Both the position numbers and the translations under genes were made by a program. From the NCBI GenBank assembly GCA_033239005.1, contig BSQZ01000001.1, forward strand, positions 5,463,501 through 5,527,500: DNA of 64,000 nt, written 5' to 3'. The notes under the pieces were generated by a model. The model saw only the letters and a list, made by a program, of their open reading frames with translations. It did no database searches and had not been told where the DNA came from. This document shows positions 1-10,745 of the stretch, one piece after another (the stretch's first letter is position 1; each line of letters begins with the position of its first letter). Origin of the DNA: Lamellibrachia satsuma. Taxonomy: Eukaryota; Annelida; Polychaeta; Sabellida; Siboglinidae.

Positions 1-56
1 AGTAATAAACAAATTTCAGGCACTCTAAAATGAAGACGAATCTACAAGTTCATCCA

Positions 57-405
57 GGCAAACAACTCAGCAATGGCTGAGCTCCTACCAGTCAAACAAC
101 TCAGCAATGGCTGAGCTCCTACCAGTCAAACAACTCGGCAATGGTTGAGCTCCTACCAGTCAAACAACTCAGCAATGGCTGAGCTCCTACCAGTCAAACA
201 ACTCGGCAATGGCTGAGCTCCTATCAGTCAAACAACTCAGCAATGGCTGAGCTCCTATCAGTCAAACAACTCGGCAATGGCTGAGCTCCTACCAGTCAAA
301 CAACTCGGCAATGGCTGAGCTCCTACCAGTCAAACAACTCGGCAATGGCTGAGCTCCTACCAGTCAAACAACTCAGCAATGGCTGAGCTCCTACCAGTCA
401 AACAA
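57..405. repeat. 34-bp minisatellite, about 10 copies
   Basis: A 34-bp unit with the core CAATGGCTGAGCTCCTACC is repeated about ten times with A/G variation at a few positions. The array ends where an RTE-like coding fragment begins, so it may be an amplified piece of that LINE. I cannot place the unit in a known protein block. Confidence 0.9.
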
Positions 406-1085
406 AGAGGAAGGGAGCTCCGAAGGCTAAACATCCAGATGTAATTGCAGCTCGAGAAATTCAGAAAGCAAGTAATCAGTTCAATAACAATCCAACTGAA
501 GAAAACAGAATCAGTTATTTGCAGTGTATGTCGCTCTGATGGGAGAAGATCTAGCTGAGAAACTGGTTGATGCTGAGAGAACACACGGCAGTCAACAGCA
601 TAGTCTAGGATGGAATCTGATAAATGAGTGACTGGCAGAAAGTTATCAGCAACATTCAAACTTAAAGGAAACACAGAGAATGAGAGACGAAAAAGTTGAT
701 ACATCCACTTCAGCAGCCTGCTGGGTGAAGCGCCAAACATTGAGGATGAGGATGAAGAAGTCGAGGCAGAACTGTTAGATATAGCAATAGATGATGGACC
801 GTGTACCCAGGAAGAGTATCACAAAGCTAAACAGTCACTAACTGAAGGAAAGGCTAGTGAAGAGGACGGTATCACTGCAGAAGCTCTAAAGCGGTGTAAT
901 CTTGATGAAACAGCCATCGATGTCTGCAATGAAGCACACACGAAGCATTTCAAGCCGGATCAATGGTCAATTCTTAGCATAGTGCCCACAGCAAAGTCTA
1001 GGGACCTGAGCGATACTGGACACTACAGAGGTATATAAGTTTAAGTTCAATAGTCGCCAAACTATACAACAGAATAATTCTCAAT
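406..1085 (+). pseudogene. RTE-like non-LTR retrotransposon relic (linker and N-terminal RT)
   Basis: Broken coding sequence of a LINE ORF2. The stretch near 410-470 reads KGAPKAKHPDVIAAREIQKA, typical of the linker between endonuclease and RT in RTE-type elements. From about 790 to 1036 one frame reads without stops and includes LTEGKASEEDGITAEALKRC, QWSILSIVP and DTGHYRGI, which are the early RT blocks. A dinucleotide insertion near 1036 shifts the frame. The next frame then reads SLSSIVAKLYNRIILNRIRP and runs straight into the 55-bp array. Several other stops and shifts lie between 480 and 740. The catalytic RT blocks (KAFD and the xxDD block) are absent, so this copy is dead. Assignment to RTE rather than a neighbouring clade rests on remembered motifs only. 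Confidence 0.75.
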
Positions 1086-3196
1086 AGAATACGCCCTGTA
1101 ATTGACCCACTTCTACGTGTCAACCAATATGGTTTCTCTCAGAATACGCCCTGTAATTGACCCACTTCTACGTGTCAACCAATATGGTTTCTCTCAGAAT
1201 ACGCCCTGTAATTGACCCACATCTAGGTGTCAACCAATATGGTTTCTCTCAGAATACGCCCTGTAATTGACCCACATATACGTGTCAACCAATATGGTTT
1301 CTCTCAGAATACGCCCTGTAATTGACCCACATCTACGTGTCAACCAATATGGTTTCTCTCAGAATACGCCCTGTAATTGACCCACATCTACGTGTCAACC
1401 AATATGGTTTCTCTCAGAATACGCCCTGTAATTGACCCACTTCTACGTGTCAACCAATATGGTTTCTCTCAGAATTCGCCCTGTAATTGACCCACATCTA
1501 CGTGTCAACCAATATGGTTTCTCTCAGAATTCGCCCTGTAATTGACCCACTTCTACGTGTCAACCAATATGGTTTCTCTCAGAATACGCCCTGTAATTGA
1601 CCCACTTCTACGTGTCAACCAATATGGTTTCTCTCAGAATTCGCCCTGTAATTGACTCACATCTACGTGTCAACCAATATGGTTTCTCTCAGAATACGCC
1701 CTGTAATTGACCCACATCTACGTGTCAACCAATATGGTTTCTCTCAGAATACGCCCTGTAATTGACCCACTTCTACGTGTCAACCAATATGGTTTCTCTC
1801 AGAATACGCCCTGTAATTGACCCACTTCTACGTGTCAACCAATATGGTTTCTCTCAGAATACGCCCTGTAATTGACCCACTTCTACGTGTCAACCAATAT
1901 GGTTTCTCTCAGAATACGCCATGTAATTGACCCACGTCTACGTGTCAACCAATATGGTTTCTCTCAGAATTCGCCCTGTAATTGACCCACATCTACGTGT
2001 CAACCAATATGGTTTCTCTCAGAATACGCCCTGTAATTGACCCACATCTACGTGTCAACCAATATGGTTTCTCTCAGAATACGCCCTGTAATTGACCCAC
2101 ATCTACGTGTCAACCAATATGGTTTCTCTCAGAATACGCCCTGTAATTGACCCACTTCTACGTGTCAACCAATATGGTTTCTCTCAGAATACGCCCTGTA
2201 ATTGACCCACTTCTACGTGTCAACCAATATGGTTTCTCTCAGAATACGCCCTGTAATTGACCCACTTCTACGTGTCAACCAATATGGTTTCTCTCAGAAT
2301 ACGCCCTGTAATTGACCCACTTCTACGTGTCAACCAATGTGGTTTCTCTCAGAATACGCCCTGTAATTGACCCACATCTACGTGTCAACCAATGTGGTTT
2401 CTCTCAGAATTCGCCCTGTAATTGACCCACATCTACGTGTCAACCAATGTGGTTTCTCTCAGAATACGCCCTGTAATTGACCCACTTCTACGGGTCAACC
2501 AATGTGGTTTCTCTCAGAATACGCCCTGTAATTGACCCACATATATGTGTCAACCAATATGGTTTCTCTCAGAATACGCCCTGTAATTGACCCACATATA
2601 CGTGTCAACCAATATGGTTTCTCAATAGAATACACCCTGTAATTGACCCACTTCTACGTGTCAACCAATATGGTTTCTCTCAGAATTCGCCCTGTAATTG
2701 ACCCACATCTACGTGTCAACCAATATGGTTTCTCTCAGAATTCGCCCTGTAATTGACTCACATCTAAGTGTCAACCAATATGGTTTCTCTCAGAATTCGC
2801 CCTGTAATTGACCCACATCTACGTGTCAACCAATATGGTTTCTCTCAGAATTCGTCCTGTAACTGACCCACTTCTACGTGTCAACCAATATGGTTTCTCT
2901 CAGAATACGCCCTGTAACTTACCCACATCTACGTGTAAACCAATATGGTTTCTCTCAGAATTCGCCCTGTAATTGACCCACATCTACGTGTCAACCAATA
3001 TGGTTTCTCTCAGAATTCGTCCTGTAACTGACCCACTTCTACGTGTCAACCAATATGGTTTCTCTCAGAATTCGCCCTGTAATTGACGCACATCTACGTG
3101 TCAACCAATATGGTTTCTCTCAGAATTCGCCCTGTAATTGACCCACATCTACGTGTCAACCAATATGGTTTCTCTCAGAATTCGTCCTGTAACTGA
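1086..3196. repeat. 55-bp minisatellite, about 38 copies, derived from a LINE RT block
   Basis: A 55-bp unit beginning AGAATACGCCCTGTAATTGA is repeated about 38 times, with point variants such as ttcgcc/tacgcc and acttc/acatc. Read in the frame of the upstream RT relic, the first unit is RIRPVIDPLLRVNQYGFS, the conserved RT block just before the GFR motif. The array is therefore an amplified 18-codon piece of LINE ORF2. Since 55 is not a multiple of 3, the frame rotates from unit to unit and the array is not coding. The CR1-like element starts directly at its 3' edge. Confidence 0.93.
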
Positions 3197-3249
3197 CTGG
3201 TGAGACCGAGGAGAGCAGAGGTGGTGAGACCGAGGAGAGCAGAGGTGGT

Positions 3250-4008
3250 ATGACCGAGGAGAACAAGGAGAGCAGTGGCAATGTGAGGGAGAAAGCTGGT
3301 AAGAAGAAGAAAGATGACAGAAGGCAAAGAATGCAACAAAAGAGAGGTAAGCGGGTGAGTGGAGAGGGATTGCCAGGTGGTAAGACGGTAAAGGTTGATG
3401 ATATGAGAGAAAGGGGGCATACTAGTAGTGTGCAACAGGAAAGGAGCTTTGCCGATGTAGTATCACAGGGGAAAGCGAGGAAAGCCCGGGTATTTATGGG
3501 GGATTCCATCATTAGGAAAGTGGATAAAATTGTAACTAGAGAAGATGACATAACAGTATGCCTACCAGGGGCAAAAGTAAAGGATATAGCAGAGAAGGCA
3601 GGACAGGTCATGGGTGGTGGCACGGGAGGTGCTGTTCTCGTGCATGTGGGAACGAACAATGCAGATAAGGAGGGAACGTCAGCCATCATTGGTAAGTACA
3701 GGAGGTTGATCAAGACACTTAAAGAGGCACGAGTTGGGCAGATCGTATTGTCGGGGATATTACCAACAATGGGAGGCAGGGGTGAGGAATATAGGAACTG
3801 TAGAAGGATGGCGATCAACACACAGGTACAGAAGGTATGTATGGAGGAGGGAGTAGGCTTCGTAGACATGTGGTTAAACATTGTGGGAAGAGGTGACTTT
3901 TTCATGAGAGATGGACTTCATCTGACAGGGAAGGGCGCTGCAGTTCTTGGTTGTGAGTTTGTCAGAGTTATCGACGAGGGCACAGGTACCATAGATTATT
4001 TAAACTAG
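3250..4008 (+). CDS. CR1-like LINE ORF1 protein with SGNH-hydrolase domain
   Basis: Intact 252-residue ORF. Residues 1-75 are very basic and low complexity, rich in K, R and E, as expected for nucleic-acid binding. From about residue 80 an SGNH/GDSL-type esterase fold is recognisable: FMGDSIIR holds the nucleophile serine, HVGTNN is the equivalent of the G-x-N-D block, and DGLHLTGKG holds the catalytic Asp and His. ORF1 proteins with this domain are known in CR1, L2 and RTE-group LINEs, where they are thought to bind RNA or membranes; the substrate is unknown. The start at 3250 follows a 5' leader. The stop at 4008 is followed after about 90 bases by the open ORF2 frame. It looks the best preserved part of the element. 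Confidence 0.85.
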   Translation: MTEENKESSGNVREKAGKKKKDDRRQRMQQKRGKRVSGEGLPGGKTVKVDDMRERGHTSSVQQERSFADVVSQGKARKARVFMGDSIIRKVDKIVTREDDITVCLPGAKVKDIAEKAGQVMGGGTGGAVLVHVGTNNADKEGTSAIIGKYRRLIKTLKEARVGQIVLSGILPTMGGRGEEYRNCRRMAINTQVQKVCMEEGVGFVDMWLNIVGRGDFFMRDGLHLTGKGAAVLGCEFVRVIDEGTGTIDYLN

Positions 4009-4160
4009 ATGCGCAGGGGGAACTGACAGAGAAAACTCAAAGGAGTACTACTACAAATACACATCCAAAGAAATGTTCACCAATAATTTCAGACAATGAA
4101 CCTAAATGTGTATGCTTAAATGCCAGGAGCATAGTAAATAAAAAAAGTGAGTTAGACATT

Positions 4161-6741
4161 ATGGTAGCAGATATTGATCCTCATGTAATAGGCATCACAG
4201 AATCATGGGCAAATGAAGATATAGTAGATGCTGAGTTAGCACTGACAGGCTATGTAATGTTTAGGAAGGATAGACGAGAAAGAAGGGGAGGTGGAGTAAT
4301 TTTGTATATTAAAGAATCTATCCAAGCATATGAAATTACACTGAAAAGTGAAGCAGATAATGTGGAAGCAATTTGGTGTAACATAGTTACCAGGAACTCA
4401 ACATTAACAATAGGAGTAGTTTATCGTAGTCCTAACATAGGACAAGAGGAAGATGTAAAATTACAAAAGGCGATAAAGGAGGTGAGCAAGGGAGAATGTG
4501 TTATAATGGGTGATTTTAACCATGGCCATATACAATGGGAATCATTAGAGAGTGCTGGAGGTGACGACCATCAGTTTCTACTTCTAACACAGGATTGTTT
4601 CCTTACTCAACATGTCTTGGAACCAACCAGAGGTGGGAATGTGTTAGATTTAATTTTGTCTTCTCAAAATGAATTAGTTGACAATATTAAAGTACACGAA
4701 CCTTTGGGTTCAAGTGACCATAACCAAATCCATTTTAATATAAAAGTAAAAACAGGGAATACATATAAAAAACAATGGAGGAGGAACTTCAACAAAGGCA
4801 GATATAAAGTGATGAGAACATATCTAGCAAATATAGATTGGAATAATTTGCTGAAGAACAAGACAGCAACAGAATGCTGGACTTGTTTAAAATATGAGAT
4901 TGAGGGCATTATTGAGAAATTTATTCCATTAAGAAAACAAGGGAAAAGATCCAGGAAAAAACACCTGTCAAAAGAAGCTATTAGAAAAATTGCTCACAAA
5001 CAGATGCTGTGGAAGGTCTATAAACACACTGGAAATGTAGAAGACTACACCAACTACAAAGAGGCACTTAACCTAGCTACTACTGAAATTAGAAAATCTA
5101 AAAGAACCTTTGAAAAAAAATTGGCAGGAGGAAGGAGTAAACAGAAAGTTCGAGATAAGGTCGGACCACTGGAAAACAACAGTGAAAACATAATTTCAGA
5201 TGGGTTCCAAATGGCAGAGGTCCTGAATGAGTATTTCAGCTCAGTTTTTACCACAGAAGATATCAGCTCACTTCCAGTTCCATTGACTAAATTTGAGGGC
5301 AATACATCAGAATATTTAGGGCAGTTATTTGTAACTCCTGAAATGATAGCAAAGAAAATTAAGAAGATGAAAGATAATAAATCACCTGGAGTTGATGGGA
5401 TACCACCAAAACTGCTAAAGGAAATTGTTGATCAAATTAGTACACCACTTGCAAACTTATTTAACTTGTCACTAGAAGAAGGAATAGTTCCTTCAGAATG
5501 GAAAGAAGCAAACATTACGCCGTTGTTTAAGAAGGGATCGAGGAAGAAGCCAGAAAATTACAGACCAGTGAGTTTAACATCAGTTGTATGTAAATTACTT
5601 GAAACATTAATTAGAGACCACATGGTGGAATTCCTCATAAAACATAAATTAATAAATATATCTCAACATGGATTCCTAAAAGCAAGGTCATGTCTAACCA
5701 ATCTCTTATGTTTTTTAGAAGAAATTACAAAGTGGGTAGATCACGGGTCACCAGTGGATGTTGTCTACTTAGATTTTCAGAAAGCTTTCGATAAAGTGCC
5801 ACATCAAAGATTGTTACTTAAACTAAAAGCCCATGGTATAGGCAATGATGTAATCAACTGGATAGAAAAGTGGCTTACACACAGAAGACAGAGAGTAATA
5901 GTAGATGGTAAAATTTCAAATTGGAAATCTGTTTTGAGTGGGGTACCACAGGGATCAGTGTTAGGCCCTATACTGTGTTTAATATATGTAAATGATTTGG
6001 AGGATGACATATCTAGCAAAGTACTCAAATTTGCAGATGACACAAAAGTATTCAGAAAGGTTACTAATGATACAGATAAACAAAGTTTACAGGATGAACT
6101 AGAAAAAATTAGTTAAATGGTCAGAAAAATGGCAAATGTTATTCAATTTTGGGAAGTGTTAATGTATACACATAGGACATGGAAATATGGACGAGGAATA
6201 TAAAATGGGGGATGCTGTACTAGGTAGAACCACACAAGAAAAGGATTTAGGTGTAACATTTAATGCTGACATGAAAGTTTCAGAGCAATGTGGGATTGCT
6301 GCTTCGAAAGGAAATCAAATTCTAGGCCTAATTAGGAGAACTATCACGTATAAGGAGAAACATCTAATTGTACCCCTGTACAAAGCAATAGTTAGACCAC
6401 ATTTGGAATATTGTATTCAAGCATGGAGGCCATATCGTAAAAAAGACATAGATAAGCTAGAAAGAATACAACGAAGAGCAACTAAGATGATTCCAGAATT
6501 AAGAGACCTTAGTTACGAAAGTCGCTTATTACAATGTGGTTTGACACTAGAGACCAGGAGACTAAGAGGAGACCAAATAGAAGTGTTTAAAATAGTGAAC
6601 GGTTATGAGGATGTTGATAGGAATATGTTCTTCAAACTTAAAGAAGGCAGTAGAACCAGAGGACACAAAGCAGCATTAGTTAAGGAGCAGTGTAGGTTGG
6701 ACATGAGAAAGTACTCATTCTCACAGAGGGTGATAAATTAA
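4161..6741 (+). pseudogene. CR1-like LINE ORF2 (endonuclease + reverse transcriptase), frameshifted
   Basis: The frame is open upstream of the first ATG (4161) and already reads LNARSIVNKKSELDIM there, the usual start of the endonuclease. Endonuclease motifs in order are GITESW, MGDFNH and SSDHNQIHF, matching the exonuclease-endonuclease-phosphatase fold with its catalytic Glu, Asp and SDH. The RT domain follows with NYRPVSLTSV, DFQKAFDKVPH, GVPQGSVLGP and FADD at about 6030. At about 6100-6110 a run of A residues shifts the frame and gives a stop at 6114-6116. The shifted frame also meets a TAA before the thumb and C-terminal region resumes at 6187, reading RPHLEYCIQAW and ending at 6741. 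As assembled, this copy should not make a full protein. One base in a homopolymer could also be an assembly error, but the second stop argues for real decay. Confidence 0.88.
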
Positions 6742-6965
6742 TGGAACAAACTGCCAAATGATTGTGTTAATGCTAGTAGTGTAAATATATTTCAAATAGA
6801 ATTGACAAATATCTAATAAGGGCGGGCTATACATATATAATAAAAGAGTTGGACCCTCGATAAGCCAATGGCTTCCCTGTCCACTTGCCATCTGGAACTT
6901 GTTGTTTGGGATGGCAATCTTGTAGTTAAATCTTGTTGTTAAAGGATGGTTACGTCCGGGTAATT
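6742..6965 (+). other. CR1-like 3' untranslated tail
   Basis: The tail contains the block GATAAGCCAATGGCTTCC, then GTCCACTTGCCATCTGGAAC, then GATGGCAATCTTG and short AAATCTTGTT repeats. The same order is found in four other places in the window, so this is the recognition end used for mobilisation. Tails made of a short tandem motif instead of poly(A) are typical of CR1-group elements. Confidence 0.75.
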
Positions 6966-7985
6966 GCCTCTCACCATGGTGAGCACTGGTGCCAGATGGG
7001 CCCAAATGGCGGGTGGATCATGCGGCAAACTAGGTGAAATGGAGCAGAATGGAATGATCTCAGTATTCACATACATTAACCCAGTAGGGAGGGAGATCTG
7101 CTGGTGAGAACCGCCGAAGTGTACATACTTAATCTCACTAGAGTATCTGCCGGTGTAATTTCTCTAAAATCTATGTGAATGATCTTTCAGATTCTCACGA
7201 ATCGTTCGATATAGCTTGTACTGATTTCGAATGTTAAAGACATGCCTTTTCAGGATATGCAGTTCCCTTTGGCACAGATTCACCAAGTTGCCCATTGTTG
7301 TTGCAATCTCTACCTTCTTCATGATTGAACATTCCAGGAGAGATGACTTTGACTGATCTACACCATCACTACGAGGAACTGTCCTTAACATCCACTGACA
7401 ATATCGAACTTCTCAATCAAAGATTCTCCTCCCCTAACGGATTCAAACTTGTCTTTATGAAGCTACATCACACACTATGGTGTCTTCCAGCACTTCCAGA
7501 TCAGACGTCGGAATTAAGCTATGTTCCCGCAACGAATCTGCCATAAACTGGACGTTCTCCAGCGGAGAATTACTCTATGGGCCACCGTTACAATATTGGC
7601 TACCATTCGTTGGTGCGCCCCTGAGACAACGAAGCGTCACACCCTAATCCTACTCTAATTCGCTTTTTAGGGTGACCTCATTAGTTTTCTGCCATTGATT
7701 AGTCTACACATTCACACAAAGCAGTTTTGCGTGGTTCATGCAAACGACTCTAATCTACAAAATAAATGTTTAGCGAGATTGTAAAACTAGTAGTAACTCG
7801 CTCCAGATAAAATATGCACAAGGAAGCCATTTTGTCTGATCAAGAGTTCTACATTACCTACACGCGCTGGTTTCAATACTGTTGAGTTTTTAACATCCTG
7901 TCAATTTGTTTATTATCTACTTATGACATCGTCAGATAACGCTTGCTGCTAGTGCTGGCAGAACGAGGTCGAGTCGAATGGCGAT
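6966..7985. other. Unassigned spacer
   Basis: No convincing gene. A 75-codon minus-strand ORF (7164-7391) has a Leu/Lys-rich segment ending RNQYKLYRTIRENLK that looks protein-like, but I cannot assign it to a family. It may be the end of a decayed transposon gene. Confidence 0.4.
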
Positions 7986-7989
7986 GCGG

Positions 7990-8105
7990 CCTCGCTCGCG
8001 AAGTGCGTAGATGTCATTAATTAAATTAGTTTGTGTTTCTGAACACGCTGCACTTATTCACCTCCGGATGAGAATATTACATAAATGGCGACGAGGATAC
8101 AGACT
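7990..8105 (+). mobile_element. Possible LTR end followed by primer-binding-like site
   Basis: The stretch from TTAATTAAATTAG through CCGGATGAGAATATTACA recurs, diverged, at 10670-10738, where the last shared bases are again TACTACA. Here the shared part is followed by TGGCGACGAGGAT, which resembles the sequence after the 5' LTR in many Ty3/Gypsy-type elements. No gag or pol is recognisable nearby. The LTR start is not defined. Confidence 0.35.
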
Positions 8106-8745
8106 TGGAATTGTCTTATTGTCAATATTGGACTTTGTTTCTTCGTGAGACTGGCGTACGTCTTTTCCCGAATCACGTAAACAAGGTCAGTGGGCTAAAC
8201 AAAGTCAATGAAGATATGCGACAGCAGGCCGACCTAAATTTAGCCTAGACGCTTATCAGGATTAACTGCACTGGAGGCCGGCGGTTGTCCCGCTATTTTT
8301 GAAGTTGCCGGAAAACTTCCATTTCGATGACGTAGATGACATCCTTCCCTGGTCCTAGAGCCGGAAACATTTTCTTCCGCAATTTTGGTCCGTCAAAGTA
8401 AAAAAATGTATATATTTTTCTATATATGCGCCAAATCTGGTGGTAAAATAACGATCCTAACATAGTTTAATCCGACCCTCAAAAGACAAAAAACGAAGTC
8501 GCAGCCGGCAATGGCGAATCTGGCCGAATGTCACAGTTATTTTGCGGTATAATCTGCCTTCAAACAACACCATATTAATCGATTTTTTCTCAAATATGGC
8601 ATTATAAGAGATGTTTAAATAGTTTTAATTGCTATTCTCAGTTTATTCTTTGGTGTTTCATTCAAATGATGCCTTTATAGCGTGGATGATTGAAGGTTTT
8701 GATGGCTCAGTTTATCCACTTAGTCGGTGCTACATCGAGTGGATC
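8106..8745. other. Unassigned spacer
   Basis: AT-rich sequence with scattered CpG. I see no ORF of note, repeat array or structural RNA. Confidence 0.4.
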
Positions 8746-8780
8746 GGGTCACGTGACCCATTTCCTGCCATGTGATTGGC
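8746..8780 (+). promoter_or_regulatory. Palindromic E-box plus inverted CCAAT box
   Basis: GGGTCACGTGACCC at 8746-8759 is a perfect 14-bp palindrome around CACGTG, the site type bound by USF/MITF/MAX-class bHLH-zip factors. TGATTGGC follows 15 bp later and is an inverted CCAAT box of the NF-Y type. Both lie about 290-400 bp ahead of the coiled-coil ORF and may be its promoter. Binding is inferred from consensus only. Confidence 0.45.
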
Positions 8781-9041
8781 GGAGAGAGTTGTTTACAAAC
8801 ACAAGCCACCGAGTGCTTTTGTTGGTTTGGTGCTAAAAAAATTTGTTTTAGCGGATTTTGTAGGTAAATGATTTAGAAAAAAATACTTTCATTGAGCCCT
8901 TTCATTACTTACTTCTTTTTTGTGGCTTTTTGTGCAGATCATGAAATTGTTACATTGAAAAGAAAAGAAAAACGGGAAACGCCCTATCCCATCTGACTTT
9001 TGTCTGTTACATTGTATGTTCTACATACCTCTTCTTTTTCA

Positions 9042-9710
9042 GATAAAACACGATGCCACCGAAACAGAAAAGTGGTTTTGTCAGCTAAGCCTGGCATTAC
9101 CCGGCAGTACCTGACTGAAAACGTCATTCCTGTTCCTAGTTGTGAACTGATAAATGGACATGTTCTCTTTCTGTTCATGGAAAAAAACGAACGCTTATCT
9201 GCCAGAACAACTCAAGCAGTTACGAAAGAAACGAGTGTGTCGTGTACAATGTCACCAGCTGAAGACCCTTGTGGACAGAGTACTTAGTAAGTTCAACAGT
9301 CTGGCTCTAGAATCTCAGATGAAAACGTTTTATGAAATTTGCCGTGAGCCTTTATCGAAAAATAAATGCGACATGAAGAAAAGATACGTGGAAAATCTGA
9401 AGGCAATGCGAGAAAGGCATCTAAAACCAGACAAAGTAAAACAGCTTAATCAAGTGATAACAAGAAAACAGGCTACGATTGAGAAATTGCGAAAACAAAT
9501 TCGGACTCAGAGTAGTAATTTGGTGAAGGAACTGGTGGAGACTAAAAAAGAACTTTCAAGCATCAGACGAAAACACCGAAGCAGTACAACAATTGCCGGA
9601 TGCTACTAGTACTGATGATAAGGTTAGCAAACTGAAGCAGTACAACAATTGCCGGATGCTACTAGTACTGATGATAAGGTTAGCAAACTTACTGACGAAC
9701 TTAAATAAAA
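9042..9710 (+). pseudogene. Broken ORF encoding a coiled-coil protein, unknown family
   Basis: The longest open piece (9154-9609, 151 codons) is Lys/Glu/Gln-rich. From about residue 85 it shows heptad-like spacing (KVKQLNQVITRKQATIEKLR and onward), so a coiled coil is likely. Upstream, possible splice sites occur: a GTAAATG donor at 8867 and TTTTTCAG at 9041, followed by ATG at 9053. The 9053 frame stops after 11 codons, while another frame continues through 9287. A 56-bp direct duplication at the 3' end changes the reading frame. I read this as a decayed gene or decayed transposon gene. I do not recognise the family. Confidence 0.4.
9578..9689. repeat. 56-bp perfect tandem duplication
   Basis: The 56 bases starting GAAGCAGTACAACAATTGCC are repeated once without a visible mismatch (9578-9633 and 9634-9689). 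Identity of the copies suggests a recent event. Because 56 is not a multiple of 3, it alters the end of the coiled-coil ORF. Confidence 0.9.
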
Positions 9711-9749
9711 ATGCTGTAATAAGAACTCTAGAGAATGAAAAACTAGAGA

Positions 9750-9962
9750 CAGGCTGCGGAACTCAATGCGTGTTAGTGTTAAGTTTGTAGGAAATATAAC
9801 AACATTTCCCCGTAGACTAAAAACACACCTGTTTAAACTTGCTAATGAAGTTATGATTATGAATTGCTTAACCCGTTTTATTTTGATGCGCTGCCAAGCT
9901 TGGCTCTCCCGATGATTTTAGCGCAATAAAAGTATTTTATATAATATTATTATTATTATAGG
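9750..9962 (+). mobile_element. 3' end of a LINE with (ATT)n tail
   Basis: The segment reads NITTFPRRLKTHLFKLANE before a stop, the familiar C-terminus of L2/Jockey/Rex-type ORF2 proteins. A short 3' UTR and a (TTA)n microsatellite at 9945-9960 follow, the usual tail. Only the terminal part is present. The clade is uncertain. Confidence 0.5.
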
Positions 9963-10123
9963 TATATGGATAACTAGTATATTAAATGACGACTGGCTGA
10001 TCATCAGTGATCTTTCAGTTCAGATGCCTCACAGGTGTCACGAGCAACGTAACGTTGACACCGCATGAGTTCTTCGACGTCCGAACATCACTCGAACATC
10101 TCTCGTTCTTCAATCGTCGTCCG

Positions 10124-10218
10124 CACCCGGACATCGAACGTTACCCGGACATCGAACGTTACCCGGACGGTGAACGTTACCCGGACGGTGAACGTTACCC
10201 GGACGGTGAACGTTACCA
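10124..10218. repeat. 18-bp minisatellite, 5 copies
   Basis: The unit ACCCGGACGGTGAACGTT, with an early variant ACCCGGACATCGAACGTT, is repeated five times. It translates in all frames because 18 is a multiple of 3. Nothing indicates it is coding. Confidence 0.85.
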
Positions 10219-10662
10219 GATCGGCGCTGATCAAGGCAAAGATCCTCTATAGTGGCCGCACGGTCTCGAACGAACTGGCGGACGTCATAAAACGTCGGTA
10301 GTCGATACAGATCTTCAACATCAAGTAGTGATCGAGGCGAAGATTACGGCGCGAAACCTGGTGTTGACTCCGTTGAAAAAAATATTCATTCCACGAGAAA
10401 GCGTAACTTTTAACACTGAATGACACTCAGAACATCTGCTTGATTATAGCAATGTTCATACCTTCAATTTATCTCTTTCTCGACCTTCACACAACAGGTA
10501 ACATGTTACCCTATGAAAATTGGCAGATTAAACAACTTTAGATTTATAGACAGAATAAACTATATTTCAACAATCAAATAGTGTCCTCTAATTACAAACC
10601 CCAGAACCGAATCATGCAGGTGATTATTACAATACATTTTTGTACCGCTTGCCCCGCTCGCG
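10219..10662. other. Unassigned spacer
   Basis: Moderately AT-rich sequence without a recognisable gene or element. Confidence 0.4.
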
Positions 10663-10745
10663 TAGTAATATGTTATTAAATTAGTTCCTCTTTCCGAACA
10701 CGGCGTATTTATTCAGATCTGGATGAGAATACTACACCAATATAC
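10663..10745 (+). mobile_element. Second copy of the LTR-like end
   Basis: Diverged copy of 7985-8083: CTCGCG, then TTATTAAATTAG, TCCGAACACGGCG, and GGATGAGAATACTACA. Here it is not followed by the primer-binding-like site. A solo LTR or unrelated dispersed repeat is possible. Confidence 0.35.

Larger units (their letters stand above)
3197..6965 (+). mobile_element. CR1-like non-LTR retrotransposon, nearly full length
   Basis: The layout is that of a CR1/L2-group LINE: a short leader with a 25-bp direct repeat (3198-3248), ORF1 with an SGNH-hydrolase domain, ORF2 with endonuclease plus reverse transcriptase, then a 3' UTR ending in short TTGTTAAATC-like repeats. There is no poly(A) tail. The same 3' end recurs at 31071, 32281, 33297 and, inverted, at 37547. 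ORF2 carries a frameshift and a stop. I see no target-site duplication, and the sequence past 6965 does not continue the 55-bp array. Confidence 0.85.

Noticed and set aside
3156..3905. 249-codon minus-strand ORF opposite CR1 ORF1
   Set aside because: Shadow of the ORF1 coding sequence, with no domain of its own.
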